In this document: piece after piece, positions 20,127 through 30,269 of the stretch | How positions within the stretch are numbered: position 1 is the first letter of the stretch | Layout: the number at the start of each line of letters is the position of its first letter | Assembly: GCA_003211135.1 (NCBI GenBank) | Contig: QCTN01000009.1 | Location: 1-52,718, forward strand | DNA: 52,718 nucleotides | DNA from: Prochlorococcus sp. AG-673-L20 | Lineage (GTDB): Bacteria > Cyanobacteriota > Cyanobacteriia > PCC-6307 > Cyanobiaceae | Direction: 5' to 3' | The notes under the pieces: generated by a model | What the model saw: the letters and a program-made list of their open reading frames with translations, nothing else | Database searches by the model: none | What the model was told of the DNA's origin: nothing | Position numbers and translations under genes: made by a program

Positions 20127-20154
20127 GAATATCATTTAAGATTGATCTTAAAAT

Positions 20155-21066
20155 TTAAATTAATCTTCTAAGCTCTTTTACATAAATTAAATTAAGAGGA
20201 ATTCTAACAATCTCTAATGCAGTTCTATTTCTACCTGACTCAACTAGGAATTTTAATAACGGAAATAATCTTTTTATACTTATCAATCCCCCCAGGCAAA
20301 ATATTTGCCAAAGTAAAATATGAAAAGGAGTTAATTGAATCATAAATCTAACTCTCAAATTTGGATGTTTTTTATAAAAGATTAAAGCCATCCTTGCTCT
20401 TTCTTTTTCTTGGGATACTAATGATTCAATTTGTCCACAATCAAAAGGGGGGTGCCAATGAAATCCAACAGCTTCTGGACATTTAACTAGTTTTGTACCG
20501 AATTTTTTTAATCTCTCTCCCAACTCTAGATCTTCCCACCCATAGAGGCTAAAGGAGGTATCAAATAACCCTACATTTAAAAGTAAATTTTTTGAAATAG
20601 CAACATTTCCAGTAGCAAAGTATGCAAAGGAAAAATCCGTTAACTTATACCTCTCACTTTCTGGATCTGTGAAATTAGAAGTATTGATAACTGAACCATA
20701 AGTAAAATATTTTTTGTTATTTTTATTCCAAGAAGATAATAATTTATTAACGTGACAAGCTATAAAGTTTTCTAAAACTATAAGGTCACTATCAATGAAT
20801 ATTATAATTTCATATTTGGATTTCATTATGCCAAGGTTTCTTCCTAAAGCAGGTCCACCATGTTCTTGTTCATATAAGACGACATGAGAGAGGACTTCTT
20901 TATTATTTTTTATCCAAGAGGTTGTGCCATCTGTAGAGCCGTCATCAACAACTATTACTTCATAATTACTTATATTCTCGTCTAAAATCTGGTTCTCAAG
21001 AGCTTTTAGACATTTTTTTAATATTGGTCTTCTATTATAAGTTGGGATAATGATACTTACATTCAT
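20155..21066 (-). CDS. Family 2 glycosyltransferase
   Basis: A 303-residue GT-A fold glycosyltransferase. The N-terminus is MNVSIIIPTYNRRPILKKCL, followed by VVDDGSTDGT (about residues 40-49) and the metal-binding FIDSDLIVLEN segment near 92. GWEDLELGERL near residue 175 resembles the galactosyltransferase-type C-terminal acceptor region. A C-terminal hydrophobic stretch (FHILLWQIFCLGGLI) suggests membrane association. An upstream in-frame ATG two codons earlier (21070-21072) is possible. The acceptor and sugar are unknown; cell-surface glycan synthesis is likely. Confidence 0.85.
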   Translation of the reverse strand: MNVSIIIPTYNRRPILKKCLKALENQILDENISNYEVIVVDDGSTDGTTSWIKNNKEVLSHVVLYEQEHGGPALGRNLGIMKSKYEIIIFIDSDLIVLENFIACHVNKLLSSWNKNNKKYFTYGSVINTSNFTDPESERYKLTDFSFAYFATGNVAISKNLLLNVGLFDTSFSLYGWEDLELGERLKKFGTKLVKCPEAVGFHWHPPFDCGQIESLVSQEKERARMALIFYKKHPNLRVRFMIQLTPFHILLWQIFCLGGLISIKRLFPLLKFLVESGRNRTALEIVRIPLNLIYVKELRRLI

Positions 21067-21126
21067 AACCATATATTATTTATTTTTAATATACAGAACT
21101 TAAAATATAAAATATTCAAAGTAGTA

Positions 21127-21276
21127 CTAATCAGCTGCTCCGCCATTATTAGCAGTCCCAGTTACGTGACTTCCATCAGGTCTGCCATCAGATCTAAGCT
21201 TTCTTTTCTTGAATTTTCTAGCATATGCACGATTACGGTCTTGCTTTTCTTTTTTTAAATTTCTTCTCTTTGACAT
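21127..21276 (-). CDS. Small basic protein of unknown function
   Basis: Forty-nine residues starting MSKRRNLKKEKQDRNRAYAR. The N-terminal two thirds is strongly basic and looks like a nucleic-acid-binding or ribosome-associated tail; the last ~15 residues are glycine/asparagine-rich and neutral. The reading frame begins 21 bases after the devA stop and lies in the same direction, so it may be co-transcribed with the dev genes. I recognise no family. The clean frame and strong charge bias support a real gene. Confidence 0.6.
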   Translation of the reverse strand: MSKRRNLKKEKQDRNRAYARKFKKRKLRSDGRPDGSHVTGTANNGGAAD

Positions 21277-21297
21277 GAAATTTTTTTTTACTTCAGA

Positions 21298-22020
21298 CTA
21301 TCTTAGCTCACTAAGTGCATTAAATATCTTACCATCTTCCATATTTAATATCCTGTCCGCCATATCTGAAATCCTTGGATCATGAGTAACCATAAGAACA
21401 GAACAATTCTGCTCTTTTGCTAATTTCCTTAAAAGGGAAACTATTTCTCTTCCAGTTACACTGTCTAAAGCCGAAGTAGGTTCATCCGCAAGTAAAAGTT
21501 TGGGATTCGCAGACAATGCTCTTGCAATTGCAACCCTTTGTTTCTGCCCTCCTGACAATCCATTTGGCAGTTTTTTATGATGTTCCTCTAAACCAACGGC
21601 AGATAACCAATTTCTTGCTATTTCTCTTCTTTGTAAGTAAGTTATATTTTTTATTAAATCTGCACCCATTTGAACATTTTGTTCTGCTGTTAAACATCTG
21701 AGCAAATTATGTCCCTGAAAAATCATCCCAATATTTCTTCGAAGTTTTTGTCTAGTTTTTCTAGAAGCCCCATTTAGTTGATTGTTTAAAACAGTTAAAT
21801 CACCGCTCTGACATGTTCTCAATGCACCAATCAAAGTTAGAAGAGTTGTCTTACCACATCCAGAAGGTCCTTTTAAAAGAACTAACTCCCCTTCTTCAAT
21901 AAAGAAATTTACATTATTAAGTACTTGCTTCCTATTTTCATCTAACCCATAAAAATGACTCAAATTACTTATAGAAACGGTTTTTGAATTATTATCTTTT
22001 TTATTGATAGTACTTAGCAT
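21298..22020 (-). CDS. devA: DevA-type ABC exporter ATP-binding protein
   Basis: Cytoplasmic ATPase of 240 residues for the DevBCA-family exporter. Walker A is GPSGCGKT (51-58), the signature is LSGGQKQRVAIARAL and Walker B precedes DEPTSALD. The segment SHFYGLDENRKQVLNNVNF is typical of the DevA/LolD/MacB group. It follows devC by 14 bases and devB further upstream on the same message. In filamentous cyanobacteria DevBCA exports envelope glycolipids with TolC; this organism makes no heterocysts, so the cargo here is unknown. Confidence 0.88.
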   Translation of the reverse strand: MLSTINKKDNNSKTVSISNLSHFYGLDENRKQVLNNVNFFIEEGELVLLKGPSGCGKTTLLTLIGALRTCQSGDLTVLNNQLNGASRKTRQKLRRNIGMIFQGHNLLRCLTAEQNVQMGADLIKNITYLQRREIARNWLSAVGLEEHHKKLPNGLSGGQKQRVAIARALSANPKLLLADEPTSALDSVTGREIVSLLRKLAKEQNCSVLMVTHDPRISDMADRILNMEDGKIFNALSELR

Positions 22021-22034
22021 ATAAATAATTCTTG

Positions 22035-23207
22035 TTAAAAAATTTCAGCAGGATCAGCATCTACTAATTTACGCATAGCAATTCCTGCAGAACCCATACA
22101 CATAACCAATATCAAAATAAAAATTAAAATTGTTTTATTGGCATCCATTATTATGGGTAATTTTGTAGAACTTCTAACGATTGAATAAAGTATTTGCCCT
22201 GAAAAATAAGCTGGCAAATATCCAAAAAATGCTAATAAAAATCCCTCTCTAGCTACAACAAAGAACAAAGACTTTAATCTATATCCCATAGCCAACAAGG
22301 TTGCATATTCAGGAAGATGATCAGTAACATCACTATAAAGAATTTGATATACAACAACACAACCAACAACAAAGCCCATCAAAGCTCCTAAACTAAATAT
22401 GAAGCCAATTGCAGTACTATTCTTCCAATAATTTTTTTCAAATTCTATAAATTGATTTTTTGTTAAAACACGAACATCATTCGGTAAAGATTTATTTAAA
22501 ATTTCAGATACCAAAATAGGATTTGAACCCCTTCTAAGTTTTACTAAACCTATTTCAATACTCCCTTTTGGATTTGCGGGGAAAAGCCTTAAATATGTTT
22601 CTCTACTTGTTATGAGGTTTCCATCTGCTCCGAAAGAAGGACCTAACTCAACAAGCCCTTCCACTATTACTCTTTTACCAGCAACTTCTGTTTCTATTTT
22701 CTTGTCCGAAAGAAACCAATCTTCTATGGGTCCAAATTCTGGTCTTGAAAGTTTATCAAAAAGAACTCTTCCTGGATTTTTAAGTCCATCAGCCTTTCTA
22801 GAAAAGCCATCACTAATTAAAAGAGAATCTGCAGGATTGAATCCTAAAGTTAAAATAGATCTTGTTTTAAGATTTTCAGGGTTTCTCCAAAGTAAATAAG
22901 TTAAGTTAACAGGGGCAGTTTTTTCTACGTCTTCTAGAGCTAAAGTTTGAATTAATCGTCTTTTTGGAAAACCACTCATACTTATTGAGCTTTTTGATCT
23001 AGGACTTATCAAGACGAGATCAGCATCCAAAAGTTTATGAATAGTTACACTTGTATCAAACAAACCATCTCGGAAGCCTAATTGCATAAACATTAAAATG
23101 CCTGCAAAGCTAATTCCTGCGATTGCAACTATTAATCTGAGTGGCTGTCTAGTAAGTAACAACCACGCTAAAGGAATTTTCCTATATTTTATGAAGGAAA
23201 ATTTCAT
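22035..23207 (-). CDS. devC: DevC-type ABC exporter permease
   Basis: Inner-membrane permease of 390 residues with the MacB/FtsX layout: a first membrane segment at about residues 22-42 (LRLIVAIAGISFAGILMFMQ), a large periplasmic domain of ~220 residues, and three C-terminal membrane segments ending near the C-terminus. The start overlaps the stop of devB by four bases (ATGA), indicating translational coupling. It forms the exporter with DevA and DevB. Confidence 0.88.
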   Translation of the reverse strand: MKFSFIKYRKIPLAWLLLTRQPLRLIVAIAGISFAGILMFMQLGFRDGLFDTSVTIHKLLDADLVLISPRSKSSISMSGFPKRRLIQTLALEDVEKTAPVNLTYLLWRNPENLKTRSILTLGFNPADSLLISDGFSRKADGLKNPGRVLFDKLSRPEFGPIEDWFLSDKKIETEVAGKRVIVEGLVELGPSFGADGNLITSRETYLRLFPANPKGSIEIGLVKLRRGSNPILVSEILNKSLPNDVRVLTKNQFIEFEKNYWKNSTAIGFIFSLGALMGFVVGCVVVYQILYSDVTDHLPEYATLLAMGYRLKSLFFVVAREGFLLAFFGYLPAYFSGQILYSIVRSSTKLPIIMDANKTILIFILILVMCMGSAGIAMRKLVDADPAEIF

Positions 23208-24121
23208 AAGGGGAGAAATTTTGCAATAACTTTCATACCAGTATAATTTTTAACCAATTTTATCGATTCCTCATTAAGATTTACAAGAACCTCAATAATT
23301 CGGGCGTCTGCATCTCCTGTAGGATCAGTAGATAAGACTTTTCTTTGCTTTACCTGAGGACTAATTCTTGTTACTTCACCTTTTATAATTTTTTTAAAGC
23401 CTCCATTTTCACTACTTAATTCAACCTTTTGCGAGATAAATACTCTATTAATATCAGATTCATAAACTTCTATTAGAGCCTGCATATTCTGGCTTGAGCC
23501 AATTTCTAGTATTCCTTCGTTTTTAGACCTTTCTCCAACTCGTGTATTAATTGCAAGTATGTAGCCATTAATTGGACTTCTAAGTTTAGAGTTATAAAGA
23601 TCTATTTCAATATTTCTTTTATCTCCTACATTAATTATTTTTTGTTTTTGCAATTTTAACAACTCATCTTTTCTCTGAGAGAGTTGAACCATTGAGTATG
23701 CTAAATTTTCAACGGCTAATTCATATCTTTTAATTTGATCTTCTTTTAATGAAATCTCTAAACTATTAGTCTTGATAAGATTATTAATTTTTTCAAGATC
23801 TGCAATTAATTTTTCTCTGTTCTCAAAAATAGCTAGAACGGATCCTTCATTAACAAAATCTCCCTCTTTAACTAAAAGTTCAGACAAACGAGGAGATGAT
23901 CCAAATTGAGTGATTGGTGCTGCTAATTGCCTAATCTCACCAGCAGGCGAAAGTTGACCTAATGCAGCTACTGCTTTGATTTCAGGAATTAAGTCAGAAG
24001 TAATTTCTGTATTTGCAATAGAGCTTAATTTTTTATTTTGGGAACATGAACTTATTCCAATCGATAATGGTAAACATATCAATAGATATAGGATTAGATT
24101 TTTAAAAGTATTTAAAAACAT
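23204..24121 (-). CDS. devB: DevB-type membrane fusion protein (HlyD family), probable lipoprotein
   Basis: Periplasmic adaptor of 305 residues that would link the DevC permease to an outer-membrane TolC channel. The N-terminus has a hydrophobic signal (FKNLILYLLICLPLSIGIS) and a cysteine at 26 in a lipobox-like ISSC. The lipoyl half-motifs flank a coiled coil at about residues 105-160: LLVKEGDFVNEGSVLAIFEN and LRSPINGYILAINTRVGERS. The first base of this gene is the last base of pcyA, so the pair is translationally coupled. The coiled-coil hairpin is short, suggesting a short channel contact. Confidence 0.86.
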   Translation of the reverse strand: MFLNTFKNLILYLLICLPLSIGISSCSQNKKLSSIANTEITSDLIPEIKAVAALGQLSPAGEIRQLAAPITQFGSSPRLSELLVKEGDFVNEGSVLAIFENREKLIADLEKINNLIKTNSLEISLKEDQIKRYELAVENLAYSMVQLSQRKDELLKLQKQKIINVGDKRNIEIDLYNSKLRSPINGYILAINTRVGERSKNEGILEIGSSQNMQALIEVYESDINRVFISQKVELSSENGGFKKIIKGEVTRISPQVKQRKVLSTDPTGDADARIIEVLVNLNEESIKLVKNYTGMKVIAKFLPL

Positions 24122-24846
24122 TAAAAATCGAACAATACTTTTTTAATATATTCATCTACCCATTTTTTATCGAAATATTTAAGAAGAACCAAACTTGTTT
24201 TTTCGTTTTTCATTTGTTGATTACAGTAATATTTTTGATAATTAATTCTTTCTTCAATTATCTCATAATCATCTTCAGGACTAGTATTTTGACTTAACTT
24301 AATTAAAACAGAGAGATAATAATCAACTATTTTACAAAAAGAATTTTTTTCACATTCATTTTTTAAAGAAGCAAAAAATACATTTTTAGAGAAGATATCT
24401 CCCCATTTTGGAATATCCCTTATGGATTTAAAGACGCTCCTATCAAAAAGAGATAATAATTTATCATATTTTAAATTTTGGTTCTTCGATGAGGGTGATA
24501 AATCAACAATAGCCGCTGAAACCAGATCATTAACTTTAACTAAGTCTATTCCAAATATTGGAATGTCATACTTTGGATCCGGAAAAAATACACAATGTAA
24601 GATCTTTAGACCATTTGAAAATTCAGCAACCTCAATATGTAACTTTCTAAATCCTTTTGCTTTATGAAATTCATTTTCTATATATAATTCCTTACCTTCT
24701 ACATTGGAAATTATATATGAAAGATCGGAATTTATATCTAGGCAATTAAGGTTTTTAAGCTTAGATCTATGACCCCTTATATTTTGCAATAAAGTCAAAA
24801 TAAGAGAATCATTTAATTTAGTTTTGGTTAAAGATTTAGACAACAA
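24121..24846 (-). CDS. pcyA: Phycocyanobilin:ferredoxin oxidoreductase
   Basis: Reduces biliverdin to phycocyanobilin with four ferredoxin electrons. The 241-residue length fits the family. Residues equivalent to Synechocystis PcyA E76, H88 and D105 are visible as E72 (EVAEF), H84 (LHCVFFPDP) and D101 (FGIDLV), with the same spacings. The [12 protein letters not shown] motif is diagnostic. Prochlorococcus-like cells lack phycobilisomes, so the bilin may serve a residual phycoerythrin or act as a signal. It is coupled to devB by a one-base overlap. Confidence 0.93.
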   Translation of the reverse strand: MLSKSLTKTKLNDSLILTLLQNIRGHRSKLKNLNCLDINSDLSYIISNVEGKELYIENEFHKAKGFRKLHIEVAEFSNGLKILHCVFFPDPKYDIPIFGIDLVKVNDLVSAAIVDLSPSSKNQNLKYDKLLSLFDRSVFKSIRDIPKWGDIFSKNVFFASLKNECEKNSFCKIVDYYLSVLIKLSQNTSPEDDYEIIEERINYQKYYCNQQMKNEKTSLVLLKYFDKKWVDEYIKKVLFDF

Positions 24847-24887
24847 GAGTAAAAAGTATCAAAATAAGAAGTAGGGAAAAAGTTTCA

Positions 24888-26138
24888 ATGTACGAAGGAG
24901 AAGTAAATTACTATAACCATTCAAACAAACCTAAATGCGTTTTTGTGGAAAATAAAGAATTACCTCTTGTATCCATAGATTTTTGGTTTAAAGCAGGATG
25001 TGTGTTTGAGGAATCAGATAAAAAAGGAACAGCTCATTTTTTAGAACATATGATTTTCAAGGGAAGTAATAAAATAATGCCAGGTGAATTTGATCATAAA
25101 ATCGAATCTCTTGGTGGTATAAGCAATGCTTCAACTGGATATGATGATGTACATTACTATGTCTTAATACCCGAAATCAACTTTAAAGAATCACTTGCTC
25201 TTTTGACAAACATTGTTTTATCGCCAAGTATTAATATTCATGAATTTGAAAAAGAAAAAAGAGTTGTCATTGATGAAATAAAACAACAAAATGACCAGCC
25301 TGATGAAAAGCTTTTTAATTATTTCCTTAGCAGAGTATGGAAAGATAATAATTACGGCAAAACAATTCTAGGAACTGAAAAAGATGTCCAATCATTAAAG
25401 ATAGGGGATCTAGAAAAGTTCCACAAAAAATACTACAATATGAATAATATCTGTATTGCAATTGCTGGAAATCTATCTAAGAAAACCTTTGAAGAATATT
25501 ACGAAAAATACTTTTCTTATATAAATCAAGCTGAAATTTCTGAAATTAAAAATAATAATGAATTTATTGCAAACCCAACCATTGGTAGAGAAGAAATTAA
25601 TTTTTCTAATATTGAATTTTCTAGAATATTCATGGCATGGAGTATACCCAGCCTAAAGAATCAAAGAATAAATATCGGATTTGAAATCTTAGCATCAATA
25701 CTTTCTGTTGGAAGGAATAGCAGATTAGTAAAAGTTTTACAAGAAGAAAAAAACCTTGTTCAGGCAATAAATGTAGATGTAAATGGTGGAGAATTTGGGG
25801 GACTATTAATAATAGAGGCTTGCTGCGATGAAATGAATTTGAATAAAGTAGAGGAAGAAATTAATGAATCAATTCAAGAAGTTATAAGTTTTAAAACTCT
25901 AACTCTAAAAGAGTTAAGAAAAGCAATTAATATTGTTAAGAGTAACTATATTTTTAATCTAGAAACATCAACACAATTAACTTCATTTTTTGGAAATGAG
26001 CTTTTATGGGATAGGAAAAATTCTATAAAAGATTTTAATAATCATCTTGAATACTGGAATAATTTAAATAATTTTAAGGAAATAATAAACTTTTTATCAA
26101 GAAATAAATTCACTTTTATTGCATCAACCTGTAAATGA
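24888..26138 (+). CDS. M16 family zinc peptidase, catalytic subunit
   Basis: Mitochondrial-processing-peptidase-like protein of 416 residues. The inverted zinc motif HFLEH is at residues 50-54 and the third ligand E130 lies 76 residues after H54 in RVVIDEIKQQ, as in active M16B enzymes. A second, non-catalytic M16 domain follows. There is no signal peptide, so it is probably cytoplasmic. It overlaps the next gene by four bases (ATGA), which encodes the partner subunit. The substrate is unknown. Confidence 0.9.
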   Translation: MYEGEVNYYNHSNKPKCVFVENKELPLVSIDFWFKAGCVFEESDKKGTAHFLEHMIFKGSNKIMPGEFDHKIESLGGISNASTGYDDVHYYVLIPEINFKESLALLTNIVLSPSINIHEFEKEKRVVIDEIKQQNDQPDEKLFNYFLSRVWKDNNYGKTILGTEKDVQSLKIGDLEKFHKKYYNMNNICIAIAGNLSKKTFEEYYEKYFSYINQAEISEIKNNNEFIANPTIGREEINFSNIEFSRIFMAWSIPSLKNQRINIGFEILASILSVGRNSRLVKVLQEEKNLVQAINVDVNGGEFGGLLIIEACCDEMNLNKVEEEINESIQEVISFKTLTLKELRKAINIVKSNYIFNLETSTQLTSFFGNELLWDRKNSIKDFNNHLEYWNNLNNFKEIINFLSRNKFTFIASTCK

Positions 26139-27367
26139 TACAAAAATATTTCCAAACTAAAAATAGAAGAAATTTTTCAATTGCGATGATTTGGATTAAT
26201 GGTGGGAGTAGTATGGATATTGAAAATAAAAAAGGGATAAATCAAATCCTTTGTTCATTATTGACTAGAGGATGTAAAGGTTTTGAAAGTTTAGCTTTTT
26301 CGGATTATTTAGATTCACATGGGGCAGAATTAAATCTCGAAACATTAGAGGATGGGATGTTGATAAGTCTTAAATCATTAGATGAGTATTTTCATAAACT
26401 TTTCCCTTTACTGGATTTAATAATTAATAAACCATCGCTTCAATATCCCCAATTCCAAAATGTAAAAAAATTAACCATCAATACTCTAAAAAAAGATAAG
26501 GAAAATCCTTTTAATATTACCTTCGAAAAATGGCGAAAAATTGTTTATTTAAAACATTCCTATGCCTATAGTGCTTTTGGATGCGTGGAAGATATTTCAA
26601 AAATAACTCATTATGATGTTTTATCTGAATATGAGGATTTTAAAAATAGAAATAAGTATTTAATAACTAATAATTCAATAATCAAAAGTAAAAGTTTTGA
26701 ATTCTTTAATAAAAATATTTGCAAAAATAATTCCATTCCTAATAAAGTAAAGCGCGAAAATAATTTCCAGGATTGCGATAATTTGAATAGATATGTAAGT
26801 ACCTATCAAAAGTCAAACCAAATAATTTTAATGTTAGGGAATCAAACGTGTCCGACGTCTAGTCATGAATATTTACATTTGAAAATTTTAGAATCACACC
26901 TCTCTTATGGTATGAGTTCTATATTGTTCAAATTGTTCAGAGAAAAGAATGGTTTAACTTATGAAGTTGGGGTCTATAACCCTTTTAGAAAACAAAATTC
27001 TCCTTTTTTAATTTACCTTTCTGTCTCAAATAAAAATGCGCTTTTAGCATTTGAAATCTTATCTGAATTATGGAGAAAATTATTAACTTCCTTAATTGTT
27101 GATAAAGATATTTTTTTAGCAAAAATTAAATTAAAAAGTTCAACTCTCATCTCAAATCAAACTTTAGATGAAATCTTGCGAAGGAAAATTCAACTTATTG
27201 GATACGAATTAGAGGAAGATTTTGATTTTCTTACTGGAATTAAAGATACAAATTCTGAAGATATATTAAAAGTAACTAATAAATATTTATCAAAACCATT
27301 TCTAAGTATTTACGGTGACAAGAAAATATGTGATGAAGTTAAGAAACTTTGGATAACAGATTTTTAA
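26135..27367 (+). CDS. M16 family peptidase-like protein, non-catalytic subunit
   Basis: A 410-residue M16-fold protein. The zinc motif is absent: the corresponding helix reads INQILCSLLTRGCKG instead of HxxEH. The C-terminal half keeps the SSILFKLFREKNGLTYEVGVYNPF segment typical of the substrate-binding R/Y pair in such subunits. Together with the upstream active subunit it should form an alpha-beta heterodimer. Its 3' end interlocks with the convergent sipA stop in a shared TTAA. Confidence 0.87.
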   Translation: MIQKYFQTKNRRNFSIAMIWINGGSSMDIENKKGINQILCSLLTRGCKGFESLAFSDYLDSHGAELNLETLEDGMLISLKSLDEYFHKLFPLLDLIINKPSLQYPQFQNVKKLTINTLKKDKENPFNITFEKWRKIVYLKHSYAYSAFGCVEDISKITHYDVLSEYEDFKNRNKYLITNNSIIKSKSFEFFNKNICKNNSIPNKVKRENNFQDCDNLNRYVSTYQKSNQIILMLGNQTCPTSSHEYLHLKILESHLSYGMSSILFKLFREKNGLTYEVGVYNPFRKQNSPFLIYLSVSNKNALLAFEILSELWRKLLTSLIVDKDIFLAKIKLKSSTLISNQTLDEILRRKIQLIGYELEEDFDFLTGIKDTNSEDILKVTNKYLSKPFLSIYGDKKICDEVKKLWITDF

Positions 27368-27579
27368 TTTTTTGTTTTTTCAATCTTGTCAGTATCAATC
27401 AAGAAAGATCCTCTTCTGAATTTTATTTCAACAGTATCAGGGGATTTTATTGAAATTATTTCTCCAACTTCGTCAATAGCTACCAAGTCAGGTGGCCTTA
27501 GCATAGGCATATTGTCAGAAGTCTTAAGATAAGATAAGGGATTTTTTAGTTTAACTTTATCTTGAATATTGAATTCCAT
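27364..27579 (-). CDS. sipA: SipA regulatory protein (DUF3148)
   Basis: A 71-residue SH3-like beta protein beginning MEFNIQDKVKL. The conserved block MPMLRPPDLVAIDEVGEI at residues 24-41 and the following GSFLIDTD are characteristic of SipA/DUF3148. SipA is known to bind the sensor kinase NblS (Hik33) that controls high-light and nutrient-stress genes. No kinase gene is in the window. It ends in a shared TTAA with the convergent M16 gene. Confidence 0.82.
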   Translation of the reverse strand: MEFNIQDKVKLKNPLSYLKTSDNMPMLRPPDLVAIDEVGEIISIKSPDTVEIKFRRGSFLIDTDKIEKTKN

Positions 27580-27688
27580 AAGGAGTTAGGGAACGTAAAT
27601 TTATTCTACTTTAAAAATTAAATAAAAAAAACAACGAAATGCATCCTTTCACTCTAGAATTACGAAAATCATTATGTGACATAAATTA

Positions 27689-29602
27689 ATGAATCAAAAA
27701 TTAAAAACAATAATTTTATGGGCTCTCCCTGTAATTTTAGTAATAGCACTTTCATATCAATTTCTTTCGACGAGTAGTATTGATTCATTAAAATCTAATG
27801 GTACTACAATAGCTCCTAAGAATTCAGCCGTAGCGAGAGTTAGTTACGGGAGATTTTTAGATTACATAAAATCGGGAAGAGTTACATCAGTTGATATTTT
27901 TGATGGAGGCAGAAATGCAGTTATTGAAACTGTAGATTCAGATTTAGATAATAAAGTACAAAGATTAAGAGTTGATCTACCAGGTCTTACCCCTGAACTT
28001 ATAAATAACCTAAAAAATGAAGGAATAAGTTTCGATGTTCACCCTGTAAAGACTGCTCCACCAGCTTTAGGTGTTTTAGGTAATCTTCTTTTTCCTGCCA
28101 TTTTGATAGGGGGTTTAATCCTTTTGGCGAGAAGATCAAATGGAATGCCAGGAGGTCCAGGACAAGCCATGCAATTTGGGAAATCAAAAGCTAAATTTGC
28201 TATGAATGCCGATACTGGAGTGGTATTTGACGATGTCGCAGGAGTAAATGAGGCAAAAGAAGATCTTGAAGAAGTTGTTACTTTTTTGAAAAAACCAGAA
28301 AAATTTACTTCTGTAGGTGCACGAATACCTAAAGGGGTTTTACTTGTAGGTCCTCCAGGAACAGGGAAAACACTATTAGCAAAGGCAATCGCAGGAGAGG
28401 CAGGTGTTCCTTTTTTCTCGCTTGCTGGTTCTGAATTTGTTGAAATGTTTGTTGGGGTAGGAGCTAGTAGAGTTAGAGATCTTTTCAAAAAAGCTAAAGA
28501 GAATAGTCCATGTATAATTTTTATTGATGAAATTGATGCAGTAGGAAGACAAAGAGGTGCTGGCATCGGTGGTGGTAATGATGAGAGAGAACAAACACTT
28601 AACCAACTCTTAACTGAAATGGATGGATTTGAAGGGAATAGTGGAATTATTATAATTGCTGCTACAAACCGTCCAGACGTTTTAGATTCTGCTTTAATGA
28701 GACCAGGAAGATTTGACAGACAAGTCACAGTTGATGCACCTGACATCAAAGGAAGATTATCAATACTTGAAGTACATTCAAAAAATAAAACTCTTCAGAA
28801 AGACTTAACTTTAGAAAGTATTGCAAGGAGAACTCCAGGTTTTACTGGTGCAGATTTAGCAAATCTTCTAAATGAAGCAGCAATTTTAACAGCAAGAAGA
28901 AGAAAAGATTCAATAAGTATTTTAGAAATAGATGATTCAGTTGATAGGATCGTTGCAGGTATGGAAGGTTCTCCATTAACAGATGGAAGAAGCAAAAGAT
29001 TAATTGCTTATCATGAAGTTGGGCATGCAATTATAGGAACTTTAGTTAAAGCTCATGATCCTGTGCAGAAAGTAACTGTAATTCCAAGAGGCCAAGCAAA
29101 AGGACTTACTTGGTTTACTCCTGACGATGATCAATCTCTTATAAGCAGAGCAAATTTAAAAGCAAGAATAATGGGTGCTCTTGGAGGAAGAGCGGCTGAA
29201 GATGTTGTTTTCGGTGAGGGTGAAATAACAACTGGAGCTGGAGGAGATTTTCAACAAGTAGCTTCAATGGCAAGGCAAATGGTTACAAGATTTGGAATGA
29301 GCGAATTAGGTCCAATTGCCCTTGAAGGTGGAAATCAAGAAGTTTTTGTAGGGAGAGATTTAATGACTAGAAGTGAAGTTTCTGACTCTATCTCTAAACA
29401 AATAGATGAAAGTGTAAGAGTTATGGTTAAAGAATGTTACAAGCAAACTTATTCAATAATTAGTAAAAATAGAGAAGCTATGGACAAATTAGTTGATATT
29501 TTAATAGAAAAAGAAACTTTAGATGGTGAGGAATTTATTAAAATCCTTTCTGAATTTACTCCAATCCCTGAAAAAGAAAGAAGTCCACAAATACTTAATT
29601 AA
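27689..29602 (+). CDS. ftsH: ATP-dependent zinc metalloprotease FtsH
   Basis: Membrane-bound AAA+ protease of 637 residues. One membrane segment is at about residues 7-25 and a second at about 127-147, with a lumenal domain between. Walker A is GPPGTGKT (221-228), Walker [12 protein letters not shown], the second region of homology [20 protein letters not shown], and the zinc site HEVGH starts at H442. The closest cyanobacterial role is removal of damaged D1 in photosystem II repair. It is convergent with clpP, the two stop codons sharing TTAA, and near psb29, itself an FtsH-linked factor. Confidence 0.97.
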   Translation: MNQKLKTIILWALPVILVIALSYQFLSTSSIDSLKSNGTTIAPKNSAVARVSYGRFLDYIKSGRVTSVDIFDGGRNAVIETVDSDLDNKVQRLRVDLPGLTPELINNLKNEGISFDVHPVKTAPPALGVLGNLLFPAILIGGLILLARRSNGMPGGPGQAMQFGKSKAKFAMNADTGVVFDDVAGVNEAKEDLEEVVTFLKKPEKFTSVGARIPKGVLLVGPPGTGKTLLAKAIAGEAGVPFFSLAGSEFVEMFVGVGASRVRDLFKKAKENSPCIIFIDEIDAVGRQRGAGIGGGNDEREQTLNQLLTEMDGFEGNSGIIIIAATNRPDVLDSALMRPGRFDRQVTVDAPDIKGRLSILEVHSKNKTLQKDLTLESIARRTPGFTGADLANLLNEAAILTARRRKDSISILEIDDSVDRIVAGMEGSPLTDGRSKRLIAYHEVGHAIIGTLVKAHDPVQKVTVIPRGQAKGLTWFTPDDDQSLISRANLKARIMGALGGRAAEDVVFGEGEITTGAGGDFQQVASMARQMVTRFGMSELGPIALEGGNQEVFVGRDLMTRSEVSDSISKQIDESVRVMVKECYKQTYSIISKNREAMDKLVDILIEKETLDGEEFIKILSEFTPIPEKERSPQILN

Positions 29603-30189
29603 GTATTTTTAATTGGTTTTTTATCTAAAACTAAATCTATTAAACCGTAATCTACGGCTTCTTGGGGAGACATATAAAAATCTCTATCAGTATCTTCCTT
29701 GATAGTATCAAGTTCCTTACCAGTTCTTTCAGATAGTTCAATGTTTAAACGTTCCTTTAAATATAAAATTTCATCAGCTTGAATTCTAATATCGCTGGCT
29801 TGACCTCTAGCTCCACCAAGTGGTTGATGAATCATTATTCTTGAATGCCTAAGACTACTTCTTTTACCTTTAGTTCCTGCAGCAAGTAAAAAAGCTCCCA
29901 TACTTGCTGCGAGTCCAACACAAACAGTATGGATATTAGGCTTTACATGTTGCATAGTATCGAATATACCTAAACCATCATAAACAGACCCTCCAGGAGA
30001 ATTTATATACATATAAATATCTTTTTCGGGATCTTCGGCTTCAAGAAAAAGTAATTGAGCAACAATTCTATTTGCAGTATCACTTGTGACCTGTTCTCCT
30101 AAGAATATGATCCTCTCTCTTAAAAGTCTTGAGTAAATATCAAATACTCTTTCACTTCCACCGGATTCTTCTAAGACTAAAGGAATCAT
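29599..30189 (-). CDS. clpP: ATP-dependent Clp protease proteolytic subunit
   Basis: Serine protease subunit of 196 residues. The catalytic triad is visible as S96 (LAASMG), H121 (MIHQPLGG) and D170 (TDRDFYMSP). Cyanobacteria have several ClpP paralogues; which one this is cannot be fixed from sequence by eye. It is divergent from psb29 with only a short spacer and convergent with ftsH, giving a protein-quality-control neighbourhood. Confidence 0.96.
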   Translation of the reverse strand: MIPLVLEESGGSERVFDIYSRLLRERIIFLGEQVTSDTANRIVAQLLFLEAEDPEKDIYMYINSPGGSVYDGLGIFDTMQHVKPNIHTVCVGLAASMGAFLLAAGTKGKRSSLRHSRIMIHQPLGGARGQASDIRIQADEILYLKERLNIELSERTGKELDTIKEDTDRDFYMSPQEAVDYGLIDLVLDKKPIKNT

Positions 30190-30269
30190 AATAATATTTA
30201 TTTGTTTATTTGATCTTAACGATATTGAGTCAACATACGCTATGGTTATTAAGGTTTACATATAAAAAA

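Noticed and set aside
28039..28749. Long antisense open frame (236 codons) opposite ftsH
   Set aside because: It is the reverse-frame shadow of a highly conserved AAA+ domain; composition is serine/proline-rich in the manner of antisense frames and no start or family fits.
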